DNA of 64,000 nucleotides from Muscardinus avellanarius (Eukaryota > Chordata > Mammalia > Rodentia > Gliridae): the NCBI GenBank assembly GCA_963383645.1, contig OY726574.1:59642394-59706393 (forward strand). The letters run 5' to 3'. The position numbers were made by a program, and so were the translations under genes. The notes below the pieces were generated by a model. That model saw only the letters and a list, made by a program, of their open reading frames with translations. It was not told the DNA's origin and searched no databases. Positions 1 through 10,414 of this stretch are shown here, piece after piece (positions within the stretch are counted from its first letter, which is position 1; each line of letters starts with the position of its first letter).

Positions 1-637
1 TTAACTTGAAAGGGTTGCTCACTTTATCAGTAGATTTTGACCAGTTGTAGTTTTTCCCCCATTAACATGTTCTTTAAAAGTGTTTGACTTGTGAAAAAGA
101 TGAAATCTACCACACAAGGAAATTACCATTAATGGGACCATTCTATGTTTTGAAAAAGCTACTTTTGACAATTTTTGGTACAAAAACGATGGCCCTCATA
201 TATCTTGAGATAGTCATTCAACACATTTCTGGAACATTTCTCATTAAAATACTCATTTTAATGCTGTTATGATGTGAAAACCTAGTATAATGTGGCATCA
301 ATTAACAATATTTTATCACCCTTAAACATGAGAACCTTTTTTTCCTGAGTTTCCCAAAGCCACGTTTATTCATCAAGACTTAAGAAAGATTCACAGAGAC
401 ACAGGACCAATAAAGAAGAGAAAATTACTATCAGTCTCACTGTGGGCAATTTAATTATCAAATTGTAAGAGAAAATGTATCATGGTCTAAAATTTCCACT
501 TCAGGAGTAAATAAGTTTGTTATGCCAATAAAATTGAGACTGAGAGTAAAAAACTGCAAAAAAGAGTAGATGTCTCTGAGAAAAAGTGAACAAGATGTAC
601 AATATTTTAAAAGCGATTAGAAACAAGAAAAAACCCC
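1..637. other. Unique AT-rich DNA, nothing recognised
   Basis: No interspersed repeat, long open frame or splice-flanked exon is recognisable. The only open frames are about 60 codons and lack any domain. Confidence 0.5.
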
Positions 638-1113
638 ACTATGATTTAGGTTTGGAATATTCCCTGAAGAGCCACGTGTGGAAGGTTTAGTTTCAGAGCA
701 GCAGCGTCCAGAGGTGGAGCTTGTAGGAAAACGTTGAGTCCCGAGGGCTAAGGCTTCAGCAGTGATCAGCCCACTGACACTCAGAATCTGAATGGGCAAT
801 AGGGCAGTGGTGGAAATCGTCAGAGGGGGGACTAGTTGAAGAAGTGGATGCTTGAGGGTCTGCCCTTGGGAATGTCTCTTGTCCCTGCTTCTTCCTCAAC
901 CCCTCATTCTCTGCTCCTGGCTACCATGTGAGGATCTTGGCTCTGCCAAAGCCTTCCACCATGGTGCTCAGCTCCACCACAGGCCCAGGGCATGGAGCCA
1001 GCCCACCGCGTATGGAGACCTCTGAAACTCTGAGCCGGAATTAACTTTTCCTCCTTTCAGTTGTTTTTTTTTTTTTCAGATGCTGTAACAGTGGCAAAAA
1101 GTTGACCAACACA
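638..1113 (+). mobile_element. ERVL-MaLR solo LTR (ORR1/MST-like), sense
   Basis: The sequence follows the MaLR LTR plan: a TATGATTTAGGTTTGGAATA start, a central CATGTGAGGATCTTGGCTCTG segment, GGAGACCTCTGAAACTCTGAGCC, a T-rich downstream block and an end GTTGACCAACACA. It shares this layout with the LTRs at 3992-4451 and 61511-62024. No internal retroviral sequence adjoins it, so it is probably a solo LTR. The exact subfamily cannot be set by eye. Confidence 0.7.
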
Positions 1114-2752
1114 AAACGTGGGGGAAATGTATTGTGTGATATCAAAATGAGGTGGATAACCCCATGGTCTTTCTACGGGGAAAGGTTTCTGGAACCCCAT
1201 GGTGCTCTTGTCTGTGGAACACCTCATTGTATTTGAAAGCGGGGCCTAGAGAGAGCAGAACTTCTCTGAAAACCATCATGAAGAATTAGGGGAGGAATTC
1301 AGAGGGTGATCCAGGAAGTGCAGGGAGCGGGGATGACGAGAGGAGACTGAGTTAACGTGCACGAAGGAAGACTTAGTGAAAAACCTCCTTGAAAGGAGAG
1401 GATGGACAAGGGCTGGCCAAAGGGACATTTAAGGGCGATGCATATTATGGGATGCTATCTTGTTGGAAATATGCTGAGCCTGTCACCTTCCTAACGATCC
1501 TCCAACCTTTAGTAGAGTTGGCTTTGCATAATTGGGTGTGGGTGTGTTTAAGCTAAATTTCACATCTGTTTAGCAAGAAAGCAAGGAGAAACCATGGCCA
1601 TGAGAATATAAGCCTTTTAAGAACTCACAGGCCTCCTGCCTTTAGACATCCTCAGAGAATTTAACTCAACCTGATTACAGTTGTTAGAGACGATGCAAGC
1701 CACAGCGGCCCCTCTGACTCCAGAGAAGCTTCTGGAGGGCCGTGGGTGGGTGGGAAGGAGTACTGAAGAACATATTCTTGTGCATTCTAATATGAAAGGT
1801 TTCTGGTTCTTTGCAGAAGATAATATTAACTGGGAAGCCACGGTTTTTATCTTATTGTTTGAAGGACAGAATGTTTTCAAGGCTACATATCAATACCAGG
1901 ACATTTTTCATTGAGTTTTACAAAGCTACAACCTGCGCACTTGCTCAGGGAAAATAGAAACTTAAAATTAGTTGTACTGAGGAAAATTCCCTAAGGTGTG
2001 AAAGGAAGATGGTTTTACAAACATTTGAGGAATAACAGTAATTGGTGGGCAGAGGTTGTTAATCTTTCGGAAGTTATTGGAATTTTCAATGTGGTACTGG
2101 CTCAAAGGGATAGCAATGGCGGCTATAACCGGGATTAAGTCATCACAGTTTACATGGGGTGCTATTTATTTCACACAGCCTGTTTGTATATAAGTGGGGG
2201 AAGAAAACCAGGTTAGAAGTAATCTGATTAAAGATTGTTCCTTAGGGCACTATCTGAAAACAGTGGAAGCTAGTGTGTGAGGAGAGAGAAAGGGGTTCCA
2301 GCCTGCGCTTCAGTCCAATTCTGATTCCATGAGCCATCCTGGCTCTTTATTAAGCCAGCTTGTTAGCTTGAGGCTTGTAATACCTCCAGTTCTCAACAAC
2401 TTTCTTTCATATACATTTCATATATTTTCAATGTGCCCTTTGAACAGATTATTATGAAATGTTATATGAGAATGTCAGTCTCCTGATAAAAAGAAAGAAG
2501 GTTTCTGCTTTGTGTTCTGGGAGGATATGACTCAGGGGCTTGGAGCAAAATCTACTCAGCAAACAAATGTAGATAGTGATGACAAAATAAGTCACACTTA
2601 CATCTCCTTCCCGGTAGGAAGAAATGATCCTACTTCCCATGGCATACGATGGCAATAATAGTGGTCTGTGAAACTTTCTGGAAACGCGCAGGTAGAAAAT
2701 GAACACCGGCAGGGACCTCCATGCGTGTGGAGAATGAAGCCTACACTAGCTG
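1114..2752. other. Unique DNA, nothing recognised
   Basis: 1.6 kb with no repeat or gene that I can name. The longest open frame (1681-1914, 77 codons) has no domain and no splice context that I can defend. Confidence 0.45.
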
Positions 2753-2836
2753 GTTGGAGTTTGCAATGAGTCATCACTGTCTGTCAACACTGAAAATTAG
2801 GGTGTGCTGCTGCTTTATGGAGCTTGACAGTGCAGC
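2753..2836 (+). repeat. Local direct repeat, copy A
   Basis: This segment (GTTGGAGTTTGCAATGAGTC ... GCTGCTGCTTTATGGAGC) aligns with 3720-3804 at roughly 70-75% identity by eye. Weaker similarity extends about 40 bp to each side. It may be a local duplication or two copies of an old repeat that I do not recognise. Confidence 0.5.
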
Positions 2837-2886
2837 CTTCTGGAAACACACGGCAAGGTAGCTCGTGTGCAGCGAGGGACAGATAG

Positions 2887-2887
2887 G

Positions 2888-2923
<36 letters not shown>
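2887..2923 (+). repeat. (GTT)n microsatellite
   Basis: About 12 perfect GTT units next to a T/C-rich stretch. Confidence 0.95.
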
Positions 2924-2926
<3 letters not shown>

Positions 2927-2937
2927 TCTTTTCTTTT

Positions 2938-3256
2938 AAAAAATGTATTATCTTTTTATTGGTGCATTATAACCATACCTCATCATAAGGTTCAGAGTGA
3001 TAGACAATACATGTATGTGGTACTAGCTAGGTTCCCCCTGCTTCCTCCCCCTCCTGTGTATGTTATTGAGATCGGTATTGCTAATTTTATGTGCATACGA
3101 TTATTTGAACCTTTTCCTTCTTCAAGTCTCGTATATGTATCTTTAAGAAGATAATGGAGACAGTGATGAGACTCTCTGCTGCTTCTGAATTCCCTTATCC
3201 CCTCCACTTTTACTTTTTCCCAGTGAGTTTCATTGTTCCTGAATAATTGATAGTGA

Positions 3257-3258
<2 letters not shown>
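2938..3258 (-). mobile_element. L1 3'-end fragment, antisense
   Basis: It begins TTTTTATTGGTGCATTATAA. This is the reverse complement of the TTATAATGCACCAATAAAAA terminus that recurs at 12150-12235 and 49908-50041. It also carries a C-rich stretch (CCCCCTGCTTCCTCCCCCTCC region) that corresponds to the G-rich tract of rodent L1 3'UTRs. No ORF2 sequence remains. Confidence 0.55.

Positions 3259-3301
<43 letters not shown>
3259..3301 (+). repeat. (AC)n microsatellite
   Basis: About 21 uninterrupted AC units at the edge of the L1-like fragment. Confidence 0.95.
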
Positions 3302-3303
<2 letters not shown>

Positions 3304-3719
3304 CTTTTTTGGCCTGGGGAAGCTCAGGCTAGAGATTTTCTAAAAGGTCTATTTAGGCTAATACTCTTTCTGTCTTGGACCCATGGAGTCTTCGGTTATG
3401 AATTTTTTTGCAAACTAATATGAAGCTCCTTCCAAATGAGTCGCCACTCTCAAACAGAGCAGGTCAACACTGGTTTCTCAGGGATGAATCTGCATTTGGC
3501 GGAACAGCTTGTTCCACGCCAGTGAGTCATACAAACATCTTGTTCACGGTGTGTAAAGGACAGCACGGATGGTCCTTGAGCTTAGAACGGACATTTCTAG
3601 AGACTTAGTGGCACTCCCCAGCAGCACTCAGGAACGTACCCTTCCTTTCTTGCACAGACATCAGAGTAGCTTTAGAAAGGACCACCACTTACCTGTGAAG
3701 TAGGGAAACTCACATCTTC
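3302..3719. other. Unique DNA, nothing recognised
   Basis: No repeat or exon recognised. Open frames are short and featureless. Confidence 0.4.
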
Positions 3720-3804
3720 GTTGGAGCTTTCGGTGAGTTATCACTAACCACCGACATTGAAAATGAGGGCGCGTTGCTGCTCTGTTGAGCCTGGTACTGC
3801 AGTG
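3720..3804 (+). repeat. Local direct repeat, copy B
   Basis: Partner of 2753-2836. The shared core is CATTGAAAATGAGGGCGCGT here against CACTGAAAATTAGGGTGTGC there. The two copies lie about 0.97 kb apart in the same orientation, and the L1 fragment and two microsatellites lie between them. Confidence 0.5.
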
Positions 3805-3991
3805 ACAGTGGAGAGAAGAAGCGAGCTGTCTGCATCACGAAGATGGTCCGTGTGGTCAACAAATGATTGCGGGCTTCAGATTTCAATGAGGAAAAATTTT
3901 ATGGATCAAAAACCTACTACGAGTCAGACCCTCTGCGTGGAAGTTGATATATTTGATCTTATAAAAATCATCACATCCTTCCTTTAAAATT

Positions 3992-4451
3992 TGTTATGGC
4001 TTGGATCTGGGAAATCCCTCCAAAGGCTGATGTGTTGAAGCGTGATTCCCCAGTGCAGCGTAGTTCAAAGGTGGGGCTTTTAGGCAGTGATCGGATCAGT
4101 AGGGGTCTGATCTTATCAGTAGATTAATCAACCAAGTGGGTGAATCTCTTGAGAGGTGAGTGGACTGCTGGGAGGTGGCGCATAGTTGGAGGAAGTAGGT
4201 CCTGGGGGCATGTCCCGGAAGGGTTTGTCTTCTCCCTAGCCACCCCCCATGCTGCTTCTCAGTTGCAATGAGCCGAGCAGCTTTCCTCTGCCGAATCTTC
4301 CCAGCATCATGTTCTGCTCCATCTCCAGCCCGAAGGACTCCAGTCGGCTGTGGACTGAGCCTCTGAAATTGTGAGCCAAAATAAATCTTTTCTCCTATAA
4401 ATCGCTCTTGTTAAGTATTGTGGTCACAGTGATGAAAATCTGACAACCACA
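3992..4451 (+). mobile_element. ERVL-MaLR solo LTR, sense, nearly full length
   Basis: It starts TGTTATGGCTTGGATCTGGG and ends GAAAATCTGACAACCACA, so it has TG...CA-type termini. It contains the typical GGAGGAAGTAGGTCCTGGGG block, ACTGAGCCTCTGAAATTGTG, and an AATAAA signal (CCAAAATAAATC near 4377) upstream of the 3' end. No internal region flanks it. It is the best-preserved sense LTR in the window. Confidence 0.8.
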
Positions 4452-5094
4452 AGACTAATATGTTAACTCGGTGGATGAGAATCCTGAAGCCCAGGCCTGC
4501 CAAGTATCTGGCCTGGTTGGTTCATTAGTGGGTATCAGAACAGAGGGGGAGGGGACCCTGTAATGTGATTCTTTCATTATATGATGTTCCTTCTTACCAA
4601 GTCGAGAAATGCTGATGCAAAGCTGTAGAATAGCCAAGACCTTCACCACCAGTTAGGGAGTGAAGTGGGCACAGTTTGGTTTGCTATGAATAAGAAATCA
4701 CCTTAATAAGAAATCAAAGGGAGAGGGAAAGATTGCTTCTCCAATGGAAAATGTTAAGAGAATGTTTAATCATTTTATAAGTGATTTGGCTCAGAGAGCA
4801 CACAGTGAGGTCTCCAAAATTCAAGATGGAAGAGAAATGTCAAACTGACAGGGATAACCTTAGTGAGATCTCGTGAGGTTTCATGAGTGGGTAGAGAAAT
4901 AGTAAGGGAGCGCCAGCATGGGTTAGTGTAAGGCAACAGAGTCAGGGAAAATAATACAAACATCGCTTTTGACACCACTTGGTTTCAACAAAGAAAAAGG
5001 AGCTTGGAATCAATATCAGATATTCTAGACATATAAAATATTTTGTGTTTTGACCCATTATGTTTTGGCTTCACAAGGAATCAGGGAGAAAAAA
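4452..5094. other. Unique DNA, nothing recognised
   Basis: No repeat or coding signal found. The two antisense frames of about 65 codons (4455-4978) show no domain. Confidence 0.4.
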
Positions 5095-5205
5095 AATAAT
5101 CATTACCCCATTTTATAGGGAAAGTAAAAACCAGGTTGTTCCAGTGACTTCCCAAGGCCATCCAGGTAGTTAATAAAGATAACTCGAACTAGAAACCAGT
5201 CCTAC
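5095..5205 (-). mobile_element. MIR relic, antisense
   Basis: CCCCATTTTATAGGGAAAGT followed by GTGACTTCCCAAGGCCATCC and TAGTTAATAA matches the reverse complement of the MIR core (CTGTGTGACCTTGGGCAAGT...TCATCTGTAAAATGGGG). Confidence 0.65.
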
Positions 5206-5308
5206 GGAAGCCCAGCAGATCGCCTTCCTCCTTCGGTCAGTTCTTAGATTGTGGAGCCAGTAACTTCGGGTTTTTACTGGGACACATCGTTTTGTCTTTG
5301 TCACGTGA

Positions 5309-5533
5309 AGGTCAAAATCTTGGGCTTTGTAGTCAGACACGCCTGGATTCAAGTCACATTATGCCAGAATGCATGCTACAGAATGGGTTATTTAACTCTA
5401 GAGAGTGCTGACTTCTTCTCACATAAAGTGAAGATTCAGAATAGCACCTGCCTCCCAGAACTTTCAAGGATTAAATCAGGTAAGATATGAAAAGACTTCG
5501 TGGCCAGCACATACATATTAAACAAATGTTTCT
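5309..5533 (+). mobile_element. MIR relic, sense
   Basis: GGGCTTTGTAGTCAGACACG with CCTGGATTCAAGTCAC matches the 5' part of MIR. AATAGCACCTGCCTCCCAGA plus AGGATTAAATCAGGTAAG matches its 3' part. The middle is diverged. Confidence 0.75.
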
Positions 5534-6167
5534 TTCTGCCCTTGTGAATGGGCAGGGCAGTAAACTCACTCTGAAGTCCCTTGTACCACTCCAGGTACAC
5601 ATGGGTGATAGGCGAGTTATAATAGCAATAAAGCTGATTGCCATCTCAGCCTTAAAGTTCCATACAATCCCTCCCCTAGGCCAGAAATGGACAAGAAGGA
5701 AGTATGAGTTGGGCTGGAGGTGGGGACCCCTGCCTCCCCTTGGGGTAAAGGAGAAAAGAGCCTCCTGCACCAAGGCAGGGCCAGCACCAGGCCCCATGCT
5801 TCCCACCCGGGGCCAGATGGTGCTAACCATCGCTTAGAAGAGGAAGCTGCGAAAATTGCTGCTGACAAGCCAGAGCTTAAAGGAAGTTGCAGACCACGGA
5901 TGCCGCAGATATAGAGGGGGCGGCAAGGAGCCTCAGGACCTCTCTGTTGACTGGGAGAGGGAAACTGGTGACGATGTGACCATGACTATAATTTAGAGAT
6001 GATGCGTTATGAGTTTTCAGTTTAGAGAGATGAAAACAGGAAAGGTCATTTTTGGGGTGAAGAAGCTTAAAGAGGGAGAGTGGCAGGTGAGGAAAAGATC
6101 TCAAAATAAGTAGAAGGAAGTGGAATAAACAGTTTAGTGCTCTGTCCACTCCTTCACACCTTCACTC
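5534..6167. other. Unique DNA with overlapping open frames, no gene supported
   Basis: Both strands are open for about 115-119 codons near 5471-5837, in moderately GC-rich sequence. Neither product shows a domain, signal peptide or familiar motif. Simultaneous openness of both strands argues for chance. Confidence 0.4.
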
Positions 6168-6398
6168 ACTCCTTCCTTCCTTCCCTCCCTCTCTTTCCTT
6201 CTTTCTTCTTTTAGTGATATTGGAGATTGAACCCAGGGGTATTCTATCTCTGAGATATATCTCCAACCCTATTTTTAAAAATTTGAAACAGGGTCTCACT
6301 AAGTTGCTGAGGGCTTCCCTAAGTTGCAGAGGCTGGCCTTGAACCTTTTGTCTCAGCCTCCTAAGTACTGGGGTTACAGGTGTGCGCTACCACTGTCT
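6168..6398 (-). mobile_element. B1-dID SINE, antisense, with CT-rich tail
   Basis: The pyrimidine-rich stretch 6168-6212 is the element's degenerate A-rich tail read on the opposite strand. The ID half (TTGAACCCAGGGGTATTCTA) follows, then the B1 half ending at about 6398. An older copy with scattered substitutions. Confidence 0.85.
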
Positions 6399-6565
6399 TT
6401 CTCATCTCTGGTTATCTGGGGAGTGATCATGGCATGCTGATAATCACCTCATGAGGACAGTAGAGTCAAAATTCTAGACATACCGAGATAACTACTTCTG
6501 CTTGTCATCATATGCTTCAATGTCTTAGAATGACTCTTAGCCCATGGATACGTTTTTCTCTTCCT

Positions 6566-6568
<3 letters not shown>

Positions 6569-6616
<48 letters not shown>

Positions 6617-6833
6617 GAAGGAGGAGGAGGAGGAGGAGGAGGAGGAGGAGGAGGAGGAAGAAGAAGAAGAAGAAGAAGAAGAAGAAGAAGAAGAAGAAGA
6701 AGAAGAAGAAGAAGAAGAAGAAGAAGGAAGAGAGGGGGAAGGAAAGGGAAGAGGGGAGAGGAGAGAAAAAAAGAGAGGAGAGGAGAAAGGAGAGCAGAGA
6801 TAGGGAAAGGAGAGAAAGAGTTGGCTCCAGGAA
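6569..6833 (+). repeat. Compound polypurine tract (GA)n-(GGA)n-(GAA)n
   Basis: About 265 bp almost free of pyrimidines on the + strand: (AG)n at 6569-6612, (GGA)n at about 6619-6657, (GAA)n at about 6658-6725, then irregular A/G. Open frames through it (Arg-Glu, poly-Arg, poly-Lys, poly-Ser) are repeat artefacts. Confidence 0.97.
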
Positions 6834-7667
6834 GACCCAATAGAGTACAGATGAATTTTCAGGACCCCTCCAAGGTCATGTGGTCTGTTAACATAGTAGT
6901 TGTTCACATTTAAGGCATTTGGATCTTTAACCAGGGTACTGACTCCTAATGTATTTGATGGGAAAGTTTTCCAGATAATTTTGAAATGACTGCATATTTA
7001 TTCTATGTATAGATTTCACTTGCTTCAAATAGTTTTACACACAAAACTCCATGACCTACTAGAGAACTGCAGGGCTGAATTGTTTGGGCCTTAAAGTATT
7101 GGTCACAAGTCTCAGTGATTCTTTGTTTTGTTTTTTCTCTTTGGACCAATCAACTAGAGAAGTTTTTAGGATGGTATTTTTTCCTCTTCTCAATGCAGAT
7201 TTGAATGATGGGTATAAAGAGAGCCAGGCAGTGAAGCCAACCACCAGCAACTTTGCAAAAGATCCTGGCACGAGAACTTTCAACCCTGTCCTTCAGTTTG
7301 TTTGATATGTTCAGAATTTTTTTTTTCAAGAAACATTGCTCTCCTGTTATGAAACATCCCCAGTACCCAAAGTTAGCTCCTGTATTTGCACATTTTCCTG
7401 TTACCTTTAATGATAAAACAGCAGCACAGAATTCGGGAGCCCGATATGTTAGAGGCTCGCTGTATGAAGTCGTTACACTTACAGCAACCAGGTTTCCTTC
7501 ATTTTCAGGCCCGAACATCTATATTAATCCAAATGGCTTCTCTCACAATCAGCTAATAAGCACTTCTGTCTTCTGACAGTATCAAAGACACTTGAGTCAC
7601 TCAACTGGATCTCACCAGGGATTCGGGGACATTTAGCTCATCTGGATGCCGAACCATTTTTTTTTTC
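6834..7667. other. Unique DNA, nothing recognised
   Basis: No named repeat. Open frames of 107-122 codons on both strands (7150-7576) overlap each other and have no domain. I do not call them genes. Confidence 0.4.
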
Positions 7668-7760
7668 CAGCAGCGGCAGCTATTCCTGACCACATGATCC
7701 TGAGTGAGTTATTTAACACCTTCCTGAACCTCAGTATTTTTGTCTCCAAGTCACGCTAAT
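7668..7760 (+). mobile_element. MIR core fragment, sense
   Basis: CCTGAGTGAGTTATTTAACA followed by CCTGAACCTCAGTATTTTTG matches the MIR core GGGCAAGTTACTTAACCTCT / GCCTCAGTTTCCTC. Confidence 0.7.
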
Positions 7761-8002
7761 GATACATTCCACATCTCCCTAGGCTGTGCTGAACACCCAA
7801 ATTAGCTGAAGAAATCATTTGGAAACCAGAAACCTCTCCATAATATCTTAATGAGAAGATTAAGACAGATCTTGGCTGATGAGAAAAGCAAAAATACTGT
7901 AGACTCTTGAGTCTCACACGCTGGTCCCCAGAGCTGGCGGAGTCCAATTCCCAGATCTGCCCCATGACATTTCTAGGAAATTTAGTGCACAAAGTGCAAG
8001 GG

Positions 8003-8219
8003 GAGCCGGGCGTGGTGGCACACTCCTGTAATCCCAGCATTTGGGAGGCTGAGACAGGAGGATCCGAGTTCACGGGCAGCCTCAGCTACTTAGCGAGACC
8101 CTTTGCAATTCAGTGAGACCCTGTTTCAAAATAAAGAATATAAAAATAGGACTGGGGATGTCTCTTGGAGGTAGAATACCCCTGGGTTTCATCCCCAGTA
8201 CCCCACCAAAAAAAAAAAT
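8003..8219 (+). mobile_element. B1-dID SINE, full length, sense
   Basis: Complete B1 half (GAGCCGGGCGTGGTGGCACA), A-rich linker, ID half and A tail. A short target-site duplication is visible: TGCAAGG occurs just before the element and again just after the A tail. Confidence 0.93.
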
Positions 8220-8496
8220 TGCAAGGAGTTTTGTTAAAATGAATCATTTCATCCTGGGAACACTTGGTGACATGTCATTTTATCAAATTTTCTTTGACAT
8301 ATAAATTATGAGAAAACAGAGATATATCATTTCCCACAGTCACTGACGCTTTCTCAACAAATACTGTGCAGCCCGATTGAAGCCACAATCTACATACGCA
8401 CCCATGATCCAATGTCAGAGAAATTAAACAGAAAGCAGCAGCACATCTCGAAAACAAGTGTGTTTAAAAATAACTCAAGTTGTTTAAAGCAATTTC
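8220..8496. other. Unique DNA, nothing recognised
   Basis: AT-rich sequence with no recognisable repeat or exon. Confidence 0.4.
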
Positions 8497-8740
8497 CCCA
8501 AGCTCCTCTTTATTTACTTATTTTTACACTTTTGTTTGAGCTTTGCCATGTCATAGTGACGTTCAACATGATAGGAGTGCTCACGCACCGTGTACAGTTA
8601 GTGGGAGTGGGAGTGACGCCTTCGTATATGGACAGCATTACTTGAACTGTTTTCTTCTTCAATTCTCCATTTTCCTTTCCCAACCCCTCTCCCAGTCCCC
8701 CTCCATTATTCTGCTGGTCTCTGTTTTTCTAAGTTAGGAA
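8497..8740 (-). mobile_element. Possible antisense L1 3'UTR fragment
   Basis: An AT-rich start (TTTATTTACTTATTTTTACA) is followed by CATGTCATAGTGACGTTCAA. A C-rich block (TTTCCTTTCCCAACCCCTCT and on) then resembles the complement of the L1 G-rich tract. More diverged than 2938-3258, so the assignment is tentative. Confidence 0.35.
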
Positions 8741-9297
8741 GTCTTGGCGGTTCTCACCTGGCACCTCTTCTCTCTCCACTCTGTTTCTCCCAACCCACAT
8801 CGCAGGAACCTAAGTACCAAGTTGGCAAATCCTCAGGAGAGGGCAGATGGACAGGGCAAGGCTGACTGCACGAAGCCAGGGGATGCTGGGGTCAGGCATG
8901 ATTCGTCACGTTTGACCCATCACGCAAGTAAAGCGGCAGCAAAGATTCACACCTGAGTCACATCAGGGCTCAGATGTGCCTGGGTTTGCCTGGAGTCCTG
9001 GGCCAAGGTAGGTCTGCTCAGGGTCTGTTTGTAGAGGAGCCGAGGAGAACTTTGCAAAAGAAGACAGGCAGAAGGAGGGACAGGACACATTTGGTTGGGG
9101 ACACTGGGCAGAATTTGGAAGGCTGGGTGATTTCGAACAGGGTCGGTGTCCCTGTGGCTCATAGCCCTTGAGCTCACATCAGAAACTATAAGAGAATAAG
9201 GGAGAACAAAGGAGCAGGTACTGACTAAGGCTGGGGACAAGGCTGAGGGCTTTAGCTCAGAGTGGTGGAGGCTGGGAATGGAGAGGAAGCCAGTACC
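8741..9297. other. Unique DNA, nothing recognised
   Basis: The antisense open frame of 168 codons that spans 8947-9453 owes part of its length to the (AAAC)n repeat (CLFVCLFV residues). It shows no domain. Confidence 0.4.
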
Positions 9298-9334
9298 AAC
9301 AAACAAACAAACAAACAAACAAACAAACAAACAA
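9298..9334 (+). repeat. (AAAC)n microsatellite
   Basis: About nine AAAC units. Confidence 0.95.
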
Positions 9335-9498
9335 GCAAACTTGGAAGCAGTATGAGTGCAACCTACAGGTCTGGAGCTGAGGGAGGAGGGTCTCGAGGCT
9401 GAAGACTGTGGGTTTGAAGTCTTTGATCTCCACTCAGGTGGCATATGGAGCAACCCAGGCAGTTGGTGAGTAGAAACCCAAACTTACAGAGGGTGAAG

Positions 9499-9689
9499 GC
9501 CCGGCAGGGTGGCACACACCTGTAATATCCAAACTTGGGAGACTGAGACCAGAGGATCACAATTTCCAGGCCATCCTTGGCAACTTAGCAAAGACTCTCA
9601 GCAACTAGAGAGACCGTTTCAAAATAAAAAGGGCCAGGGGTGTGGCTCAGAAGTCGAATGGCCTGGAGTTCAGTCCCCAGTACAAGATG
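9499..9689 (+). mobile_element. B1-dID SINE, sense, diverged
   Basis: The B1 half starts GGCCCGGCAGGGTGGCACAC and carries several small changes (AATATCCAAAC). The ID half ends TTCAGTCCCCAGTAC with almost no A tail left, which indicates age. Confidence 0.87.
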
Positions 9690-10296
9690 AGAGGGGCTAA
9701 AGGGACCCAGCATCAGAGACCACAATTGTCTTCTTAAAGAGTCTCACCAGGGAGGAGTATTTCTCAAGTATCAATGATAATCAATAGTTTGTTTCCGAGG
9801 AGGGTGTCTGATCATCTGTTGGGGTTTTGCTTTCTCTGTGCTGCTCTGCAAAGGTGCCCTTAAACACACGTCGACCAATTACTTAGGGAGTATTTTGGTG
9901 GAAGGTGCTCCCTCCCCTACCGCAAAGGAGGAAGGCTGAGGCCCCAGGAGGCCAGGGCAGGAGGGGAGAAAAGGAAGGACTTACTGATCTGTATATGTTG
10001 TGCTAGAAAATAAGGTCCAATGATGGCAGGGACCTTGGCATTGGGTTTAATAACAAGTATTCAAAGTTGTCTTCAGCATCACAGATTCTGTGCATGAACA
10101 TGCCATATTGCTGGGTGTTGGCTCTTGCTCTTGGGGGTCAAGAGAGGAAGACAAGGAATTAGTTAGACAAGTCTTCTAAGAGATTTGCCTTCCATGAGGG
10201 AGAAGGAGCAGAAGCATGTCCACCTTACTGTGCACTGGCTCATGGCATGTGCACTCATCATTTAAAAAATGTTTCTGAGTCGAAGCATGGCGTTTC
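9690..10296. other. Unique DNA, nothing recognised
   Basis: No repeat family or coding signal recognised. Confidence 0.4.
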
Positions 10297-10306
10297 ATTA
10301 TTTGAA

Positions 10307-10404
10307 TTTTTCCTCTTTTTATTTTTGGGTTCTAGGGATCGAACCCAAGGCCTTATGTACATATGCCAAGCATGTGCTCTACCACTTAGCTATGTCCCCA
10401 ATCG
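10307..10404 (-). mobile_element. Free-standing ID SINE (tRNA-Ala derived), antisense
   Basis: Read on the minus strand it has the ID order: GGGGACATAGCTAAGTGGTA (A box region), an AGAGCACATGCTTGGCATAT loop, GGGTTCGATCCCTAGAACCC (B box) and an A/T-rich tail. There is no B1 half. A perfect 10-bp target-site duplication, ATTATTTGAA, lies at 10297-10306 and 10405-10414. It is a tRNA-like retroposon, not a tRNA gene. Confidence 0.9.
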
Positions 10405-10414
10405 ATTATTTGAA

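Noticed and set aside
5471..5837. Paired 116-119 codon frames on opposite strands
   Set aside because: No domain on either strand; mutual openness is expected in GC-rich DNA poor in TA.
6449..6913. Poly-Ser, poly-Arg and poly-Lys open frames of about 100-150 codons on both strands
   Set aside because: Direct products of the polypurine tract in different frames.
8947..9453. 168-codon antisense open frame
   Set aside because: Its centre is the (AAAC)n repeat (CLFV residues), and the rest overlaps a SINE edge with no domain.
10307..10404. A tRNA-Ala gene
   Set aside because: A- and B-box-like blocks are present, but there is no complete cloverleaf or anticodon arm, and it has an A/T-rich tail and target-site duplication. 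It is an ID retroposon.
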